DNA of 64,000 nucleotides from Sesamum alatum (GCA_034509735.1 JACGWO010000002.1:43913702-43977701); one strand, 5' to 3'; shown: positions 48,100 to 60,709, counted from the stretch's first letter. Made by a program: numbers and translations. Notes: generated by a model from the letters alone, not told the origin.

Positions 48100-48440
48100 G
48101 ATACTACAAATAAAAAAATATTTTAACTATATACTACATTATATTTATTAAACACAATATTAATAATAAAAAAATCAAAAATTAATTAGTCATTAAAAAA
48201 GATAAATTAAAAAACTGGTTCTTGCACACCTTTTTCTGGGAAACCGTGTGGTTCCCCAGCCATTAATGAAGCCGGTATATGATATACCGGCTTCATTAAA
48301 AATATAATCTATATATATATATATATCTGAAGTCGGTATTGCAAATACCGACTTCGCCTATTTTTTGAAAAAAAATTCAATGATACTATTTTTGTAATTT
48401 TTTCATTTTTTAACATTATTAAAATAATTTCACCGTTTGA
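48100..48440. mobile_element. Junction segment with hairpin cluster, copy 1
   Basis: Sequence between the end of M2 homology and the start of P2, absent at the edges of unit 1 but repeated at 60710-61045. It contains hairpins at 48236-48259 (one mismatch), 48264-48298 (two perfect 16-bp arms, loop TGA) and 48329-48355 (two perfect 12-bp arms, loop GCA), with an (AT)n run between. The first hairpin of the 60.8-kb copy is here only as its right half. No coding. It may be part of an unclassified element. Confidence 0.6.
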
Positions 48441-50175
48441 CTTACCACCTTCTCTACAACTTATTTACACTATAAAGGCGGAAGCTATTACAAACACCCC
48501 TTTAATCATAAAAAATCCCTTTGCAGGCTAATGTTTGTGGGATTTGTGTGGATGCATGTCTAACTGAAAGCAGAAAGAACAAAATTTGCATAAAAATCGT
48601 TGTTAAAAAAGTACTGAAACGTATGTTCATCACTTACAGAGCTTGAGGTTTTTGAAAAATGATGATACAGAGGATTTCGGGTAGGGTTTTGTGGCGAGGC
48701 ATGTGGGAATGTTCTCAGGCTGTTCAATACACAGCTTATGAGCAATGCCACTGGCTTTTAGCTTATCTGCCAAGTTTAGTATCTGAGCTTCACCCTTTAC
48801 TTCAAGGGTTACCTGCATTTTGCGGAAAGAAAAGTTGTTACGAGGTCGATAAGGCCAGTGCAATAAATTTCTGATCATATTGAATAGCATAGACGTTGGT
48901 ATCAGAAAAGCACTAAGATGGCCTTCAAACATCAGTTCACCATCCTTTCATTGCACGAGAATAGCTTCAAATTTGCATTGGTCATTCAGCAAACAATTAG
49001 CAAAAAATGACATCTCATGTAACGTGTGTGTCTCTATGTTGTTCAAAATCGTCATGATTGAATCCAGTCTCCTTCGATTTAAAACAGCCTTAGTATTAGA
49101 GCATTCAAGTTAACACACTGAATATAACTATGTTTCTGCATATGAAATCGATGCATCGAGTTTCATGCTGATGATCTATTCTCAGACAAATCAAACGGAC
49201 AACATTGAGAGCGGGCATGAAGAACAAATGATTATGTATTCCATCGCAAAGAGATCAGGGATTGTTCCCAGATTGTATCATCATTCGGTCTTTAAAGATC
49301 AAACATATTGTACATTGCTACATTACGTACAAATGTTTATTCAATCCTATTTACATATTTTTTGTGCCCAAGGTTCACGAATAATGCAAAACTCTGTCAT
49401 GGGCAGCACATGTGCAAACATACAAGAGAACACATGTCCGTCTAGTTCATCTACTATTTCTTAGAAATGAGAGAAAAATCTATAAATCTGGTGAAATACG
49501 AAGCAGTCAAGTAACCAGGATTACCCATAGCAACCACCAGAACAAATGACTAGGACTTATAGCTATACTTCAGATAACTAATGCAGAGAAAGAATTTCCT
49601 TCCAACAAACCCCATGGCCTCCTAGAAGAAAGACAATTATATAAGTCTCAGACTCCATTTTGTTTTAATTATTTCTTAGCAATTTGAATCAGACAATTCG
49701 ATCTCAAATTCACATGGATAAAAGGTTCCAAAGTTCAGTGTTCACTCAACATTAATCAATCACCTTTCACCCTCATAATCCAAGCTCACCAGGACAATTG
49801 CGACTAACTCCGATCCATCTCCTTGTTGCTCCACAGAATTTTGAATTAGAAACTTATTATATAATGCAATGTAATGTGAACTCTCCAAACAAAAAGAGTT
49901 CTTCTTTCCTTTAGATAATAATTTAACACGAACTTGGCACACACAAATTAATACGACGGTAGAACTAAAACTAGAAATACAGAAGAAAGAAAGGGGCAAA
50001 ATTAAAGAGGTGAATAGGAATTGGGATTAGAAATTACTAGCCTTGTAACCACGCTCCCCAGCGGCGAAGTGTCGATTAAGACCCTCCGCAGCACCACGTA
50101 CTGCACCACCGTGTCCGCCGCCGAGCTCTCCGTGCCTTGGGCGACACTGGCGGAGTCCGGGGTTGCATTCGCGGC

Positions 50176-51529
50176 TGTAACGTTTTTGAATAGTTTTCAG
50201 AAATTAGTAAAGAGAAATGGGGAAGAAGGGAGAGAAAAGAGAGGAGAAAGAAGCAGGAAACTTGTAATTTTTCATTAAAAAGCCAAGATGAGTACAGCCA
50301 ATGCAAGGGTAAATATCATTTTTTGTCCCTCAACTATGCCTTTTATCCACTTTTAATCTGTATCCTACTCATCAGTTTTGGTCCCTCAACTTTCATAATT
50401 TCATCAAATTTGGTCCCTCCATTAACTTTTTTATTAAAACTAACGGACTTTTTTTTTAAAAAAAAACCTGAATTTGTGACCAACAGGATTTGAACTTGGG
50501 TTATATTTTTTTACAAAATCAACTTTTTACCACTAGGACAAATCTATAGTTTTAATATTTATTAACCCAAAAATACTTGTTGTCTTTCCTTCTAAAGTAT
50601 GTTGTAATGAATCGATTTTTGAATTATGTTGATGTTTAGAAATTTTTAAGACTAGTTTTATGTATTTAATGAATGGAGATGTATTGTTTATGACTTTTAC
50701 GATATTGTTTAGTATTTCTATGACTTGTGTATTTTTGTTGAGTTTTTTAGAATTAGTCTTGTGGAATTTTTATGATTTTTGTATTCGATTTGTTGTTTGG
50801 GGCTAATACAGGACTTTAAACGTTTTGAAAAATTTGAGAGGCTTAATAATAATAATAATAATAAAACTTGGGGCTGCTACAGATAAGGAAGTAAGTAATT
50901 TTTGGGTTAATAAATGTTTAAATTGCAGACTTGGCCTAGTGGTAGTAATTAGGTTTTGTTAAAAATGTGACCCAAGTTCAAACCTTGATGGTCACAATTT
51001 TGGGAAAAAAAAAAAAGTCCGTTAGTTTTAACAGAAAAGTTAACGGAGGGACCAAATTTGATGAAATTATTAAAGTTGAGGGACCAAAACTAATGAGTAG
51101 GATACATGAGGGACCAAAAATGGATAAGTGGCATAGTTTAGGGACCAAAAATGATGTTTACCAAAAAAATACAAAAAGATGTCTGAATTTCATTAAATGA
51201 AGCCTGAAAATCCCTAAGCTCGCCATTGGTGCAGTTGCTGACAAAAGGGGTCGAACCCAACTTTAATTTCTGCGAGCCACAGCTTGCCTTCTCCTCAATT
51301 GACGTGTGTTGCCTTGTTGGCCGCAGTTTCCCTTTCCAAAACTCCACCGTTTGAGCCAATTTCTGAAATTAGGGAATCGACCCTAATCCCTTCCAAAACA
51401 ACGCCGTCCTTTGAACCTTCGCCCCCAATTTCCTTAATTTCAGCATCAGTCTTGATCGAACGGCTGTCTTCTTTCTTCTCCATCGAATGGTCTCCATTTA
51501 AAAGCGCGTTTTCCTCCAAAAGCGTGACA
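50176..51529 (-). repeat. 3' LTR of element B, interrupted by a nested element
   Basis: LTR sequence is 50176-50306 and 51163-51529. The 856 bp between is an inserted palindromic element. About 20 bases present in the other LTR (TATAGCCCTAATTCCAGCAA) are missing at the insertion point. Confidence 0.9.
50307..51162. mobile_element. Mutator-like palindromic element nested in LTR of B
   Basis: 856 bp. The left end GGGTAAATATCATTTTTTGT is mirrored at the right end (GTAAACATCATTTTTGGTCC on the minus strand). The inverted arms run for about 200 bases and carry repeated TTTGGTCCCTCAACT words. Next to the arms, both sides have tRNA-like box motifs (GGCCTAGTGGTAGTA and GACCCAAGTTCAAACC at about 50935-50985, mirrored at 50480-50545). 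The layout is that of the 17.8-kb element. No target duplication survives. A short (AAT)n run lies near 50847-50862. Confidence 0.8.
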
Positions 51530-51545
51530 GTCCCTCCTGTATTTT
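51530..51545 (-). other. Polypurine tract of element B
   Basis: On the minus strand AAATACAGGAGGGAC directly precedes the 3' LTR start TGTCACGC. Confidence 0.75.
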
Positions 51546-52012
51546 TTCTTCCTTGTCCCCAAGGATCAAAATCTGGGAATTTTGCAGCCATAACATGATC
51601 GTCCTCCCAAGTGGCTTGCTCCGGGGAAGCATAGGACCACTGCACAAGAACTTGAGCAACACCAACATTATTTCTAGGCACTAACCTTCGAGCCAGGATA
51701 GCTATAGGGTATACCTTGAACACTTTTTCAGCAAATTCTGGTAGTTCCATTGAAGTATTTGGCTCCTATTTTTTTCTTCAGCAAGGATACATGGAAGACA
51801 GGGAGTATCTTGAAATCAGGGGGAAGTGCCAATCTATAAGCAACCTTCCCTATCTTCTCCAACACTTTATATGGTCCAAAGTACTTCACAGACAACTTCA
51901 ACTGCCTTCTCAATGCAACAGAAGTTTGTTTGTCAGGCTGTAGTTTGAGAAAAACTTCATCACCCACCTCAAACTCTCTTTCAGATCTCTTTCTATCAGC
52001 AAAGAGCTTCAT
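51530..52012 (-). pseudogene. Integrase C-terminus and chromodomain-like end of B
   Basis: Two frames: KRSEREFEVGDEVFLKLQPD to FHVSLLKKKIG (51728-52012), then YPIAILARRLVPRNNVGVA and VLVQWSYASPEQATWED (to about 51530). The frame changes near 51740. The WxxxxPEQATWE pattern is the chromodomain-like tail of plant chromoviruses. Confidence 0.85.
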
Positions 52013-52048
52013 TCTATGCTAGGCTTGATGTAAATTTTTCTTCAAGAG

Positions 52049-52534
52049 TTAAGTAACCTTGATTCTCTCTTGGATAAGCTCCTCTATTTCAGAATGGTGG
52101 CTTTGTAAATAAGGCCCTATAGCCAACTGATGAGGAGGATATCCATACAAGGCCTGGAATGGAGTGACCTTTAAACCTGTATGGAAATTGGTGTTGAACC
52201 AGAATTCAACAAGAGTTATCCACTGTGCCCATTTCTTTGGCTGCTGGTGGCACATGCACCTCAAGTAATTCTCAAGACACTGATTTACCCTTTTAGTTTG
52301 ACCATCACTCTGTGGATGGTATGCTGAAGACACCAAAGACACTCCTACTAAGCTGAATAATTCCCTCCAGAACCTGCTGGTGAACAATTTGCCCTTGTCA
52401 GATACAATACTGACTGGTAATCCATGCAATTTGCAGATGTGATTAAAGAAAACCCTTGCAATATAGGTAGCTGTGTAGGGGTGTTTAAGTGCCAAAAAGT
52501 GGGAGTATTTGGTAAGCCTGTCAACAATTACCAT
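52049..52534 (-). pseudogene. Integrase catalytic core of element B
   Basis: Carries VIVDRLTKYSHF (first Asp), VSDKGKLFTSRFW (second Asp) and NQCLENYLRC (Glu), then FNTNFHTGLKVTPFQALYGY. It is separated from the zinc-binding part by a stop near 52535-52663. Confidence 0.87.
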
Positions 52535-52663
52535 GATTGAGTCCTTCCCTTATGAGGTGGGCAATCCCTCTATGAAATCCATGGATATACATGACCATGC
52601 TTGGTCAGGAATAGACAGAGGCTGAAGAAGTCCAGGATAAGCACTGTTGTCATGTTTGGCCCT

Positions 52664-53548
52664 CTAACAGATTTCACACTCCTTTACCCATCTATGAACT
52701 TCTTCCCTTAGTGTAGGCCAATAGAATAGTGGTTTAATCCTCTGATATGTCCCATTCATCCCTGAATGTCCCCCTAGAGCTGAATCATGCAAGAATTTGA
52801 TAAGCCTCTCTCTGATCTCCCCATGACTTCCAACACAAATCCTACCTCCTCTTCTTAATATTCCAGATTCAAATGTATAGTCAAGATAAGCTTGTACATC
52901 CACTGATTTAGCTTGGATGATTGTCTGAAATAAGGTGTTTCCTTCATAGCTTTTCTGCAACTCTTGCATCCACAGAGGTATCTGTGTGGAGATGGCATTA
53001 GATTGAGCTTCAGCCGTTCCATGCTCAATCCTGGAAAGAGCATCAGCAGCTCTATTTGAATTCCCTTTCTTATATTGGACTTCATAGCTAAGTCCCAATA
53101 GTTTGGTCACCCCTTTTTGTTGTAGGATTGAATCAATCCTCTGATCAAGCAAATACTTCAGACTCTTCTGATCAGTCTTGATAATGAAATGGTTTCCTTG
53201 AAGATAGTGTCTCCATTTAGAAACAGCCAACAAGAGTGCTAGGAACTCCTTCTCATAGGTGGATAGCCCTAGATTATTTTTAGCAAGAGCCTTGCTTAGA
53301 TAAGCTATAGGTCTTCCCTCCTGCATTAAGACTGCCCCAATGCCTTTACCACTTGCATCTATCTCAACTATAAAGGACTTCGAAAAATCTGGAAGGGCCA
53401 GTACAGGTGCGGTAGACATCACTTCTTTCAGCCTCTCAATGGCTACTTCAGCTTCTTCATTCCACACAAATCCCTCCTTTAATAATGTAGTGAGGGGTTT
53501 GCTAATCACTCCATAACCCTTGATGAATTTCCTGTAGTACCCTGTCAA
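52664..53548 (-). pseudogene. RNase H and integrase zinc domain of element B
   Basis: A 294-codon open stretch. [17 protein letters not shown] ends the RT connection; VEIDASGKGIG, YEKEFLALL and IKTDQKSL hold the RNase H acidic residues. It ends with the HHCC domain, HDSALGGHSGMNGTYQ to CEIC. All three acidic RNase H positions are kept, unlike in A. Confidence 0.88.
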
Positions 53549-53590
53549 ACCTAGGAAACCCCTTAGTGCCTTGACAGTGGTTGGGATTGG

Positions 53591-54066
53591 CTAGTTCCTC
53601 ATACATTCTACTTTTTTTGGATCTGTGGCTACTCCTTCATGGGATATGATGTGACCTAGATATTCTATCTGTGATTGAGAAAAGGAGCATTTGCTCTTCT
53701 TGGCATAAAGGTGATGTGTCCTCAAAACATCTAGCATATTTCTCAAATGCTGTATGTGATCATTTAAACTTTTGTTGTAGATTAAAATATCATCAAAGAA
53801 GACCAATACAAATTTTCTGAGAAAGGGTTCAAAAACCTAGTTCATCAAAGCCTGAAATGTTGAGGGTGCATTGCAGAGCCCAAAGGGCATAACCAGGAAC
53901 TCATAGTGCCCACTATGAGTGATGAAGATGGTTTTGGATATATCTTCCTTCTTCATCCTGATCTGGAAATAACCAGACCTCAAGTCCACCTTGGTGAAGT
54001 ATCTGTCCCATGAAGCTCATTAAGCAGCTCATCTATGATGGAAATAGAGAACTTATGCTTCACTGT
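53591..54066 (-). pseudogene. RT palm region of element B
   Basis: Has VFFDDILIYNKS with the catalytic aspartates and YLGHIISHEGVATDP; upstream parts match [17 protein letters not shown]. Stops at about 53838 and 54070 and a small indel near 54005 break it. Confidence 0.85.
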
Positions 54067-54069
54067 CAA

Positions 54070-55038
54070 CTAGTTGAGGTACCTGTAGTCAACACATAGT
54101 CTCCAACCACCATCCTTTTTCTTCACTAGTAGCACTGGAGAGGCGAAAGAACTGTGGCTAGTTCTAATGATCCCACTCTTCAACATTTCCCTAACAATGT
54201 TCTCAATCCCAGTCTTTTGGCCATATGCATATCTGTAGGGATGTTTTTTTGGAATTGCATCAGGAACCAGTTCAATGTTGTGTTTAATGGATCTTTCAGG
54301 GGGGAGGCTCTTAGGTTCCTGGAATACTTCTTCATATTGCAAGAGGAGGTTTACAACTTTGGGGTCCTGAGATCCTTGTCCCTCTGAGGTATCAGCAGTA
54401 AACAATTGTCCAAGGATCCCATAAGGTTTTCTCCCCAGTAACTTACTCAGGGAGTCTACTGACATCAAGTTAAGATCAGCTTTCTGAGGCAGGGTGTTCA
54501 ATACAACATTCTTACCCTTTAAGTTGACAGTCACTGTGAGTTGGTGAAAGTCTAACCCCACAGGGTTGTGAGCTCCTAACCAATCACACCCCAGTACAAA
54601 ATCACATCCCCCTAACTTCAGCACCCTCACTAGATAGGTGAATTGGTATCCTTGTATTTCCCAACTGAGCCTTGGGCATATCACTCTACTTATCAACTTG
54701 TATCCATCAGCTACACTCACCACCATAGGTGAAGTATACTCAGTTTGTACCCCTAAAGCCCTGACCACCTTCTCATCAATGAAACTGTGGGTACTACCAC
54801 TGTCAATCAAGATGTGAATCTTCTTGTTGTCAATTACTCCTTTAACTCTTAAGGTGCCACTGCCAATGTTCCCACACATGGCATGCAGTGAGATGGTGAT
54901 GTTTTCCTCCTCAATATCTTCATTCAGTTCTTCTTGTTGGCCAATGTCTTCTCCATACTCCTTAAGTTCTTCCTCACTCATCAGCATATAAGAGTACCTC
55001 ACCTTGCATTTATGCCCAGGTACAAAAAATCTCATCAC
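54070..55038 (-). pseudogene. Protease and N-terminal RT of element B
   Basis: Begins around the zinc-knuckle end PGHKCKV. It holds the protease motif ILIDSGSTHSFIDEKVV, LGGCDFVLGCDWLGAHNP, and the start of RT, LLVKKKDGGWRLCVDYRYLN. One open stretch of about 320 codons. Confidence 0.88.
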
Positions 55039-55040
55039 AG

Positions 55041-56079
55041 TTATAACACAAGTTTTTTTCCCTTCCTGATCCTCAGTTCATCCTCATTCAACAGCCTCCT
55101 TGGATAAGGGTTATCATTTCTGGTTCTTATCCCAAGTCTGAAAGATGGTTTATAAGGTGGGGCTTTGTTATGAGGTTTAGGGATGGGCCTGTTGTGATTG
55201 TTCCTTTGATTTCTTTGGGCCTTCTTAATAATAGATCTCATGGCATCTTGTTGTTTCCTGGCCAGCACCACTGCCTGGTTCATATTGGAGGGTCTCATGT
55301 TAGCTACATACCCTTTTATCTCTTCTTTGAGCCTACTAATAAATTTCATCATGAAGAACTCTTCATCTAGGTTCTTGTTAAATATACGCATGGGTTCCTC
55401 CATATCCTCTAGCTGCCTTAGATACTCATCAACAGCATTGACTTGTTCCAGCCTATTAAACTCTGAAACCACCTTCTCATAATCCAGATTCTCAAATCTT
55501 TCCAAAACAGCTACCACCAGTTCATTCCAAGTTGGTACCCCTCTCTTTTCTATTTGGTTGCGGTACCAACATTCTGCTCTACCTTCCATGTAAATTGCAG
55601 CAAATGGAACCTTTTGATCTTCTGCTATAGGTATCATACTGAAATACCTCAGACACCTTCTAATCCAAGTTCTAACATCTTCTCCATTGAAAAGAGGGAA
55701 TTCCATGCGATGTAGAACACTGTAGGTTGCAGCATTGTGAGGGTTTATGTTCTCATTCCCATTAGCAGGCTGATATGCTGCTCTAGAGGAAGACCCTCTT
55801 TCTGCAGATGCGGGTGGGCCTTCTCCCAATATGGACTTGTCTCTATTGTAAATCTGCAGCTGTTTTGCTAAACTCTGGAGTTGTTGCTGCATGGCTGAGA
55901 TAGCATTTTCCATGCCCAAAACCACAGATTGCAGTCCATCGTGTGATTCTCCTAGCTTATCCAATCTAATGTGAACCTGTTCCTCACCGGCTTGTCTTCT
56001 TGCTCTTTCCTCAACAACCATAAGTTCAGTCTTTTTTTTGGATTTCTTGGGCTTCCTTCAATCTAGTACCCTCAGCCAT
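55041..56079 (-). pseudogene. gag of element B
   Basis: The ATG at 56079 starts MAEGTRLKEAQEIQKK, but an extra A in an A8 run near 56030 shifts the frame. The rest (55041-56021) is open for 326 codons with RMEFPLFNGEDVRTWIRRC and LKEEIKGYVANMRP. A further one-base change at the zinc knuckle (about 55041) separates it from pol. Confidence 0.85.
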
Positions 56080-56101
56080 TGCTTATAATCCGAGGACCGT
56101 A

Positions 56102-56117
56102 CTGCTCTGGTACCAAA
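56102..56117 (-). other. Primer-binding site of element B
   Basis: On the minus strand TTTGGTACCAGAGCAG follows the 5' LTR. It matches the tRNA-iMet primer sequence TGGTATCAGAGC with one change. Confidence 0.85.
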
Positions 56118-56656
56118 TGTAACGTTTTTGAATAGTTTTTAGAAATTAGTAAAGAGAAATGGGGAAGAAGGGAGAAAGATAGGGGAAGAAGGTAGAGAAA
56201 AGAGAGGAGAAAGAAGCAGGAAACTTGTAATTTTTCATTAAAGAGCCAAGATGAGTACAGCCAATACAATATAGCCCTAATTCCAGCAATTTCAAAATAC
56301 AAAAAGATGTCTAAATTCATTAAATGAAGCCTGAAAATCCCTAAGCTCGCCATAGGTGCAGTTGCTGACAAAAGGGGTCGAACCCAGCTTTAATTTTTGT
56401 GAGCCACAGCCTGCCTTCTCCTCAGTTGACGCGTGTCGCCTTGTTGGCCGCAGTTTCCCTTTCCAAAACGCCACCATTTGAGCCAATTTCTGAAATTAGG
56501 GATTCAGCCCTAATCCCTTTCAAAATGACACCGTCCTTTGAACCCTCGCCCCCAATTTCCTTAATTTCAGCATCAATCTTGATCGAACGGTTGTCTTCTT
56601 TCTTCTCCATCGAATGGTCTCCATTTAAAAGCGCGTTTTCCTCCAAAAGCGTGACA
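56118..56656 (-). repeat. 5' LTR of element B
   Basis: 539 bp, TG...CA on the plus strand, uninterrupted. It has an extra GGGAAGAAGG-type tandem repeat of about 28 bases near 56170 that the other LTR lacks. Confidence 0.92.
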
Positions 56657-56784
56657 ACGGCGGATGACGATTCCATTTGGGCGGCGGTCTGTAAAAAGAT
56701 GGTGGTGCGTGGTGTGATTCTAGCGGCCCGACTCTCCAAATGCAGTTTTAATAGAGGACAACGGGGCATGAGTATAGAAGCCAT

Positions 56785-57540
56785 TGACAGTCTTCGGAAT
56801 AAGGTTATAAACGCTAGGGGCTTGTTTGGCAACCCTCTGGGAAAATAGAATGAGAAATTGACAAATTACCCCCCAAAAAAAATAGGAAATGAAATGAAAA
56901 TTTTGAAATGAAAAAAAAAGGGGGAATTGCAATCGTTCAGAACTCACTTTGTGCCGTCCAAATGTGGCTATATATTGGGATTTTGTAATAGATCTATATT
57001 TTTTTTGGTTTTTTAGTAGAAAAACTTTGAGTGACTACAAGTTCGTTCATCATCACGGGACATGGCATGTTTTTGGAATCATCACTTATGAATATTGGTC
57101 AGAAAATTGAATTCACGACCATTTGATTGAAATTAGTTCATTCTTACTAATTGAATTTTAAAATAAAACTATTTATCGCTCATTAATGTTAGTTGGACCT
57201 ACTTTTGAAATCAAGTATTTTAATTAGCCAGTATACATGTATTAATAGATATTAAATACCCTCAATAACATATTCATACTCAACAACCTCGTAATAAATT
57301 CTGATTTATCTTTATTAATATAAAAAGGGAAAGTTCTTAATACTCACAGACAGTGATTAATAATATGTCATACCATTTTCCTTTTTTAACTTTTTAAATT
57401 TTAGCTATTAATTGATAAATTAATTTTTTTGCTTTCAAATTTTTTTTTAAATGTTCGTGCCACTACGGCTAATCATTAAAAAAAAAAAAAAAGGGTAAGT
57501 TACAGATTTTAATGCTATAATTACTCATCAAAATTTATTG
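56785..57540. other. 5' flank of P2 leading into M3
   Basis: Unit flank with a deletion of about 250 bases relative to 24240-24560. No gene. Confidence 0.6.
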
Positions 57541-58015
57541 TTATCCGGATTTTTGTTAATGATTGCTAAAGCTGACATTATTACATTCAAACCAAACAAA
57601 AAGATAGTAATTAAATACACCTAATATTTTTGTTAGTGAATTCTGCGGATACAAAAATGAATGAAATGCATTTATTATCATGATGTGCACGTTTTTGTAG
57701 TGTAAAAGAATACAACCGAACATTCAAAACCAACACAAACTCTTGCATTGCACTTGTTTCATTGTACAGAACTAGATACATTTGACAACCCCAAACCTGA
57801 ATAGTGAAAAATCCTAACCAAAACAATAATGTAGGGTGAATCCGTGGGATATTGTAAGGTTTTTAAATTTTGGAATAGCAACCTGAGGTAATAAGAGGGG
57901 GATGGAAATGAGATGAACCCTTTTCAAAATCTCCGACTAGTAAATTGGAAATTTTTAGTTCCATCGTCCAAAATAAAATCTGCATCTTCTTAGTTTTCAT
58001 CATCACTGCCCATTT

Positions 58016-59190
58016 CTACTCGTTCGGTTTGAGTAGAGGGAAAGGATGGCGTGGAAGATGCGTTCTTGATAATATTGCTGCACCACGTAATGAAGGTCTC
58101 TTGTTTGTGTTCCATTCGGGTGGCAGCTTAGTCTCCATGTGACGTTGGAAGTGTTCTCCTTCTGCCTTTATGTTGCAACACAATGACAACATCATTGGCA
58201 ACATGACGTTGGAAGTGTTTTCCTTTTGCCTTTGGGCTGCAACACAACTGCAACATGACGTTGGAAGTCTTCTCCTTCTTATCCTTCCCAGCCCTTCTAC
58301 AGCCGAGTGGCTGGATGGAATTTCTCAGTGTAAGCATTTATTAGGACGCATCTAGGAAAGAGGAATTCAAATTAGTGTTGGATATAATAATATCAGTTGA
58401 AAGAACCTCAAAACTTTTCATCATCTTCTTTTTCTCGTGATTGAACATGTGTTAATATTAGGGGTTGAGTGTATATTAAGGCAGTCCTGCAAAGACTTAC
58501 AGGACACGGGATCCATCGCAAATCAACGCACCCAAACATGATTTCTTTTGTGTTCCATTTGTGTGACAGAATCAATCTCCACTTCTTGTTCGGAGCATGC
58601 TCCGGGAATCCACTTTTCCGATGCCTCCCAATCCGTCTTCCGTCAGGTTCACAGATGATTTTGATTTCCATCTTCTGCCCCTGGAAACGAGGAAATTCAA
58701 GTAACACTAGTATTAGAAAAGATCACATTGTATAAAACCTTTGATTTGTTAACTGATACCAAGAAATGAAATTTAGTCAGCGACTTCTTCTTCTTGTGTG
58801 TGTGTGTGTGTGTGGAGTGTGGGGGAATGCTTCTCAGATCTGAAAGTTTAGGAATCACTGAATTAGAGGTAAAACACTCCATAAAACAAGACAAAAGCAG
58901 ATCGGTAAGTCAGGAACATAGTCAAAAACTATGCCCTAAAACATAAAAGAAATAAGAAATGAAGAAAACTTCAATCCATCAGAAAGAAAGCCCCATCCGT
59001 AAAATATAAAACCCCTGAAGTACTAATAACATTTACAATGAACATAAACCATCACCTGTAAAAACCTTCAGAAAACAAAATCATTGGCAACAAAAAAAGT
59101 TGCCAATGAATCAAACTAAAACTTTCCTCAGAGGAAAAATACTAGCAGAAATCGAAAGCAAATTTCTAATTGAGATAACTCTGAGGTGCG
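58016..59190 (-). pseudogene. Gene M, copy M3
   Basis: The first module exon (complement 58501-58680, 180 nt, phase 0) is open through GQKMEIKIICEPDGRRIG to LILSHKWNTKEIMFG and is the best guide to the true frame. The second module exon starts like M1, but a one-base deletion (CTGCACCACG for CTGCCACCACG, near 58080) shifts the frame and moves the stop to 58016. So every M copy has a different lesion, and none is intact in the inferred structure. Confidence 0.42.
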
Positions 59191-59214
59191 AGTATGAAGG
59201 GCAGGAAGGGGCGG

Positions 59215-59322
59215 TATTTATTAGCATCCGCAACATGACAGCTGGTTAATTCGTCACATGCAGTCCACAAAATGCGTGACACGTACCTCAGCTATGTGTA
59301 ATGACTACGTCATGCATGACGT
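59215..59322 (-). promoter_or_regulatory. M3 promoter with RY/ACGT palindrome
   Basis: TATA box TATTTATT (plus-strand reading) at 59215-59222, and ACGTCATGCATGACGT at 59307-59322, as in M1. Confidence 0.6.
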
Positions 59323-60709
59323 GGAATTAGGGCAACTGGCCTAGCAGGCCTCGACCGTATTGAGCCCACTTCGATAGTTTCGAATATAGATGACTTAAAA
59401 ATTAAGCCATCTATACAGATAGACACCAACACATCCACTCTAATCCATACATTCATAATGCAAGACGCGTGCACACCAAAACTAAATGTTACACAGGCGC
59501 CTCAGCTACATTTTCATCTGTAACATTACCATCTGGCCCATTGGGCCTCTCCATTGATTCTCCTAAAATACAACAATCCACTTAATTTAAACATGTATAA
59601 ACAAGAGCATCAGTGCAGCGTGAACTATCCTTTTTTACTAGAATAAATTAGCTCGAGATATGGTTATGAACTTTCCATTCATGGATATACAGTAGGCATT
59701 CATAGGACACAAGCATCAAAATAGATCATAGAGGGAAAGAATATTTCCAATAACATGTGAGCAAGGCACCTAATCTACATATTGACAAACAATTGAACTG
59801 CATATTTAAATAAAATTTTGTCACATGTAAGACACTGGTAGACATGTTGTATTACATAAATCTGTCATACAATTTAGCAGGTGTTTGAAAGCATAAAATA
59901 GGAAATTAGAGGGATATCAGGATGCTATTCTTCCAGTATCACTGATATGGACACAGGATGGGAATATCATTTTCAGTGCATGCATACCATGGAGCTATTT
60001 TACTTATTTTTACATGAAGAAAGCTAAGTGCATCTAGCACTATAATGTTCCACTTCTACCCAAACATTTGGTGTCAGTTCTTAAAATCATGGAAATTGTT
60101 ACAGGAATAACATCTAACAACTCCTCTCCACTAAGTAGATGATGGAAATGAAGTTTGGATCGTTAAATATGGATTCTGATTTGCAGGTCCAGAGGCATCT
60201 ACATGTGGTAACTTACATGTAATGTTTAATAAAAATGATACAGCTCTGCACCATTAACAGACCTCAAGTAGTGTATGACAGCCAAATAAATTAAGTTATT
60301 GAAGAAAGTTTTGCAAGAACATAGACATGTTCAGAAGTGAAAGAAACACAGAAATTTACTTAGACAAGGCCCAGTCTGATTTGAAAAAACAAAAAAAAAG
60401 GCCCGGTCTGATTAAAATATTTGTTAGCAGATTCAACACAATACTGATTAAGTCCCTTCCATATATTCAATAGATAAGAATCAGCTACTAGTAATAATAA
60501 GTCTCGTTCAACTTCAGTGCACACATTGTTAAATTTGGTAATTAGTCACCGTTCATCATCAAAATCAATCAAATCTAATCAGGAAGTAACCAGTTATATC
60601 CAATAAAGACATGTAAATTTTATTGAACCACTCATTAAACCACCAAGATTTTCAAGGTCAAATAGTCAGTTAAACCGAGCAAGTTTATTGTTTCACTGGA
60701 TACTACAAA

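Larger units (their letters stand above)
50176..56656 (-). mobile_element. Ty3/gypsy LTR retrotransposon B (chromovirus-like)
   Basis: 6481 bp including an 856-bp nested element, flanked by GCGGC (50171-50175) and ACGGC (56657-56661), a 5-bp target duplication with one change. It is the same family group as A, in opposite orientation: gag, protease, RT, RNase H, integrase and chromodomain-like end, all on the minus strand. Frames are broken, but the proteins are better kept than in A and the LTRs look more alike, so B is probably younger. Confidence 0.93.
48630..56784 (-). pseudogene. PTRHD1-like copy P2, exon 1 split by element B
   Basis: Exon 2 (complement 48630-48812, 60 codons and stop) is open, with WIEQPEN changed to CIEQPEN. 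Exon 1 lies in two parts, complement 50046-50175 and 56657-56784 (ATG at 56784), separated by gypsy element B. A further deletion of about 100 bases removes the exon's 3' end (the GCHASVAAIWLH to SMHK part), joining CCTTG directly to TAACCACGC. The donor at the old exon end is GC. It cannot make the protein. Confidence 0.9.

Noticed and set aside
48236..48355. Hairpin cluster as a riboswitch or structured ncRNA gene
   Set aside because: The stems are perfect DNA palindromes with tiny loops and no conserved single-stranded core; more like transposon or cruciform DNA.
52049..56079. Element B as an endogenous pararetrovirus
   Set aside because: It has paired LTRs, a 5-bp target duplication, integrase and a chromodomain-like end, and no movement protein; a plain Ty3/gypsy element.
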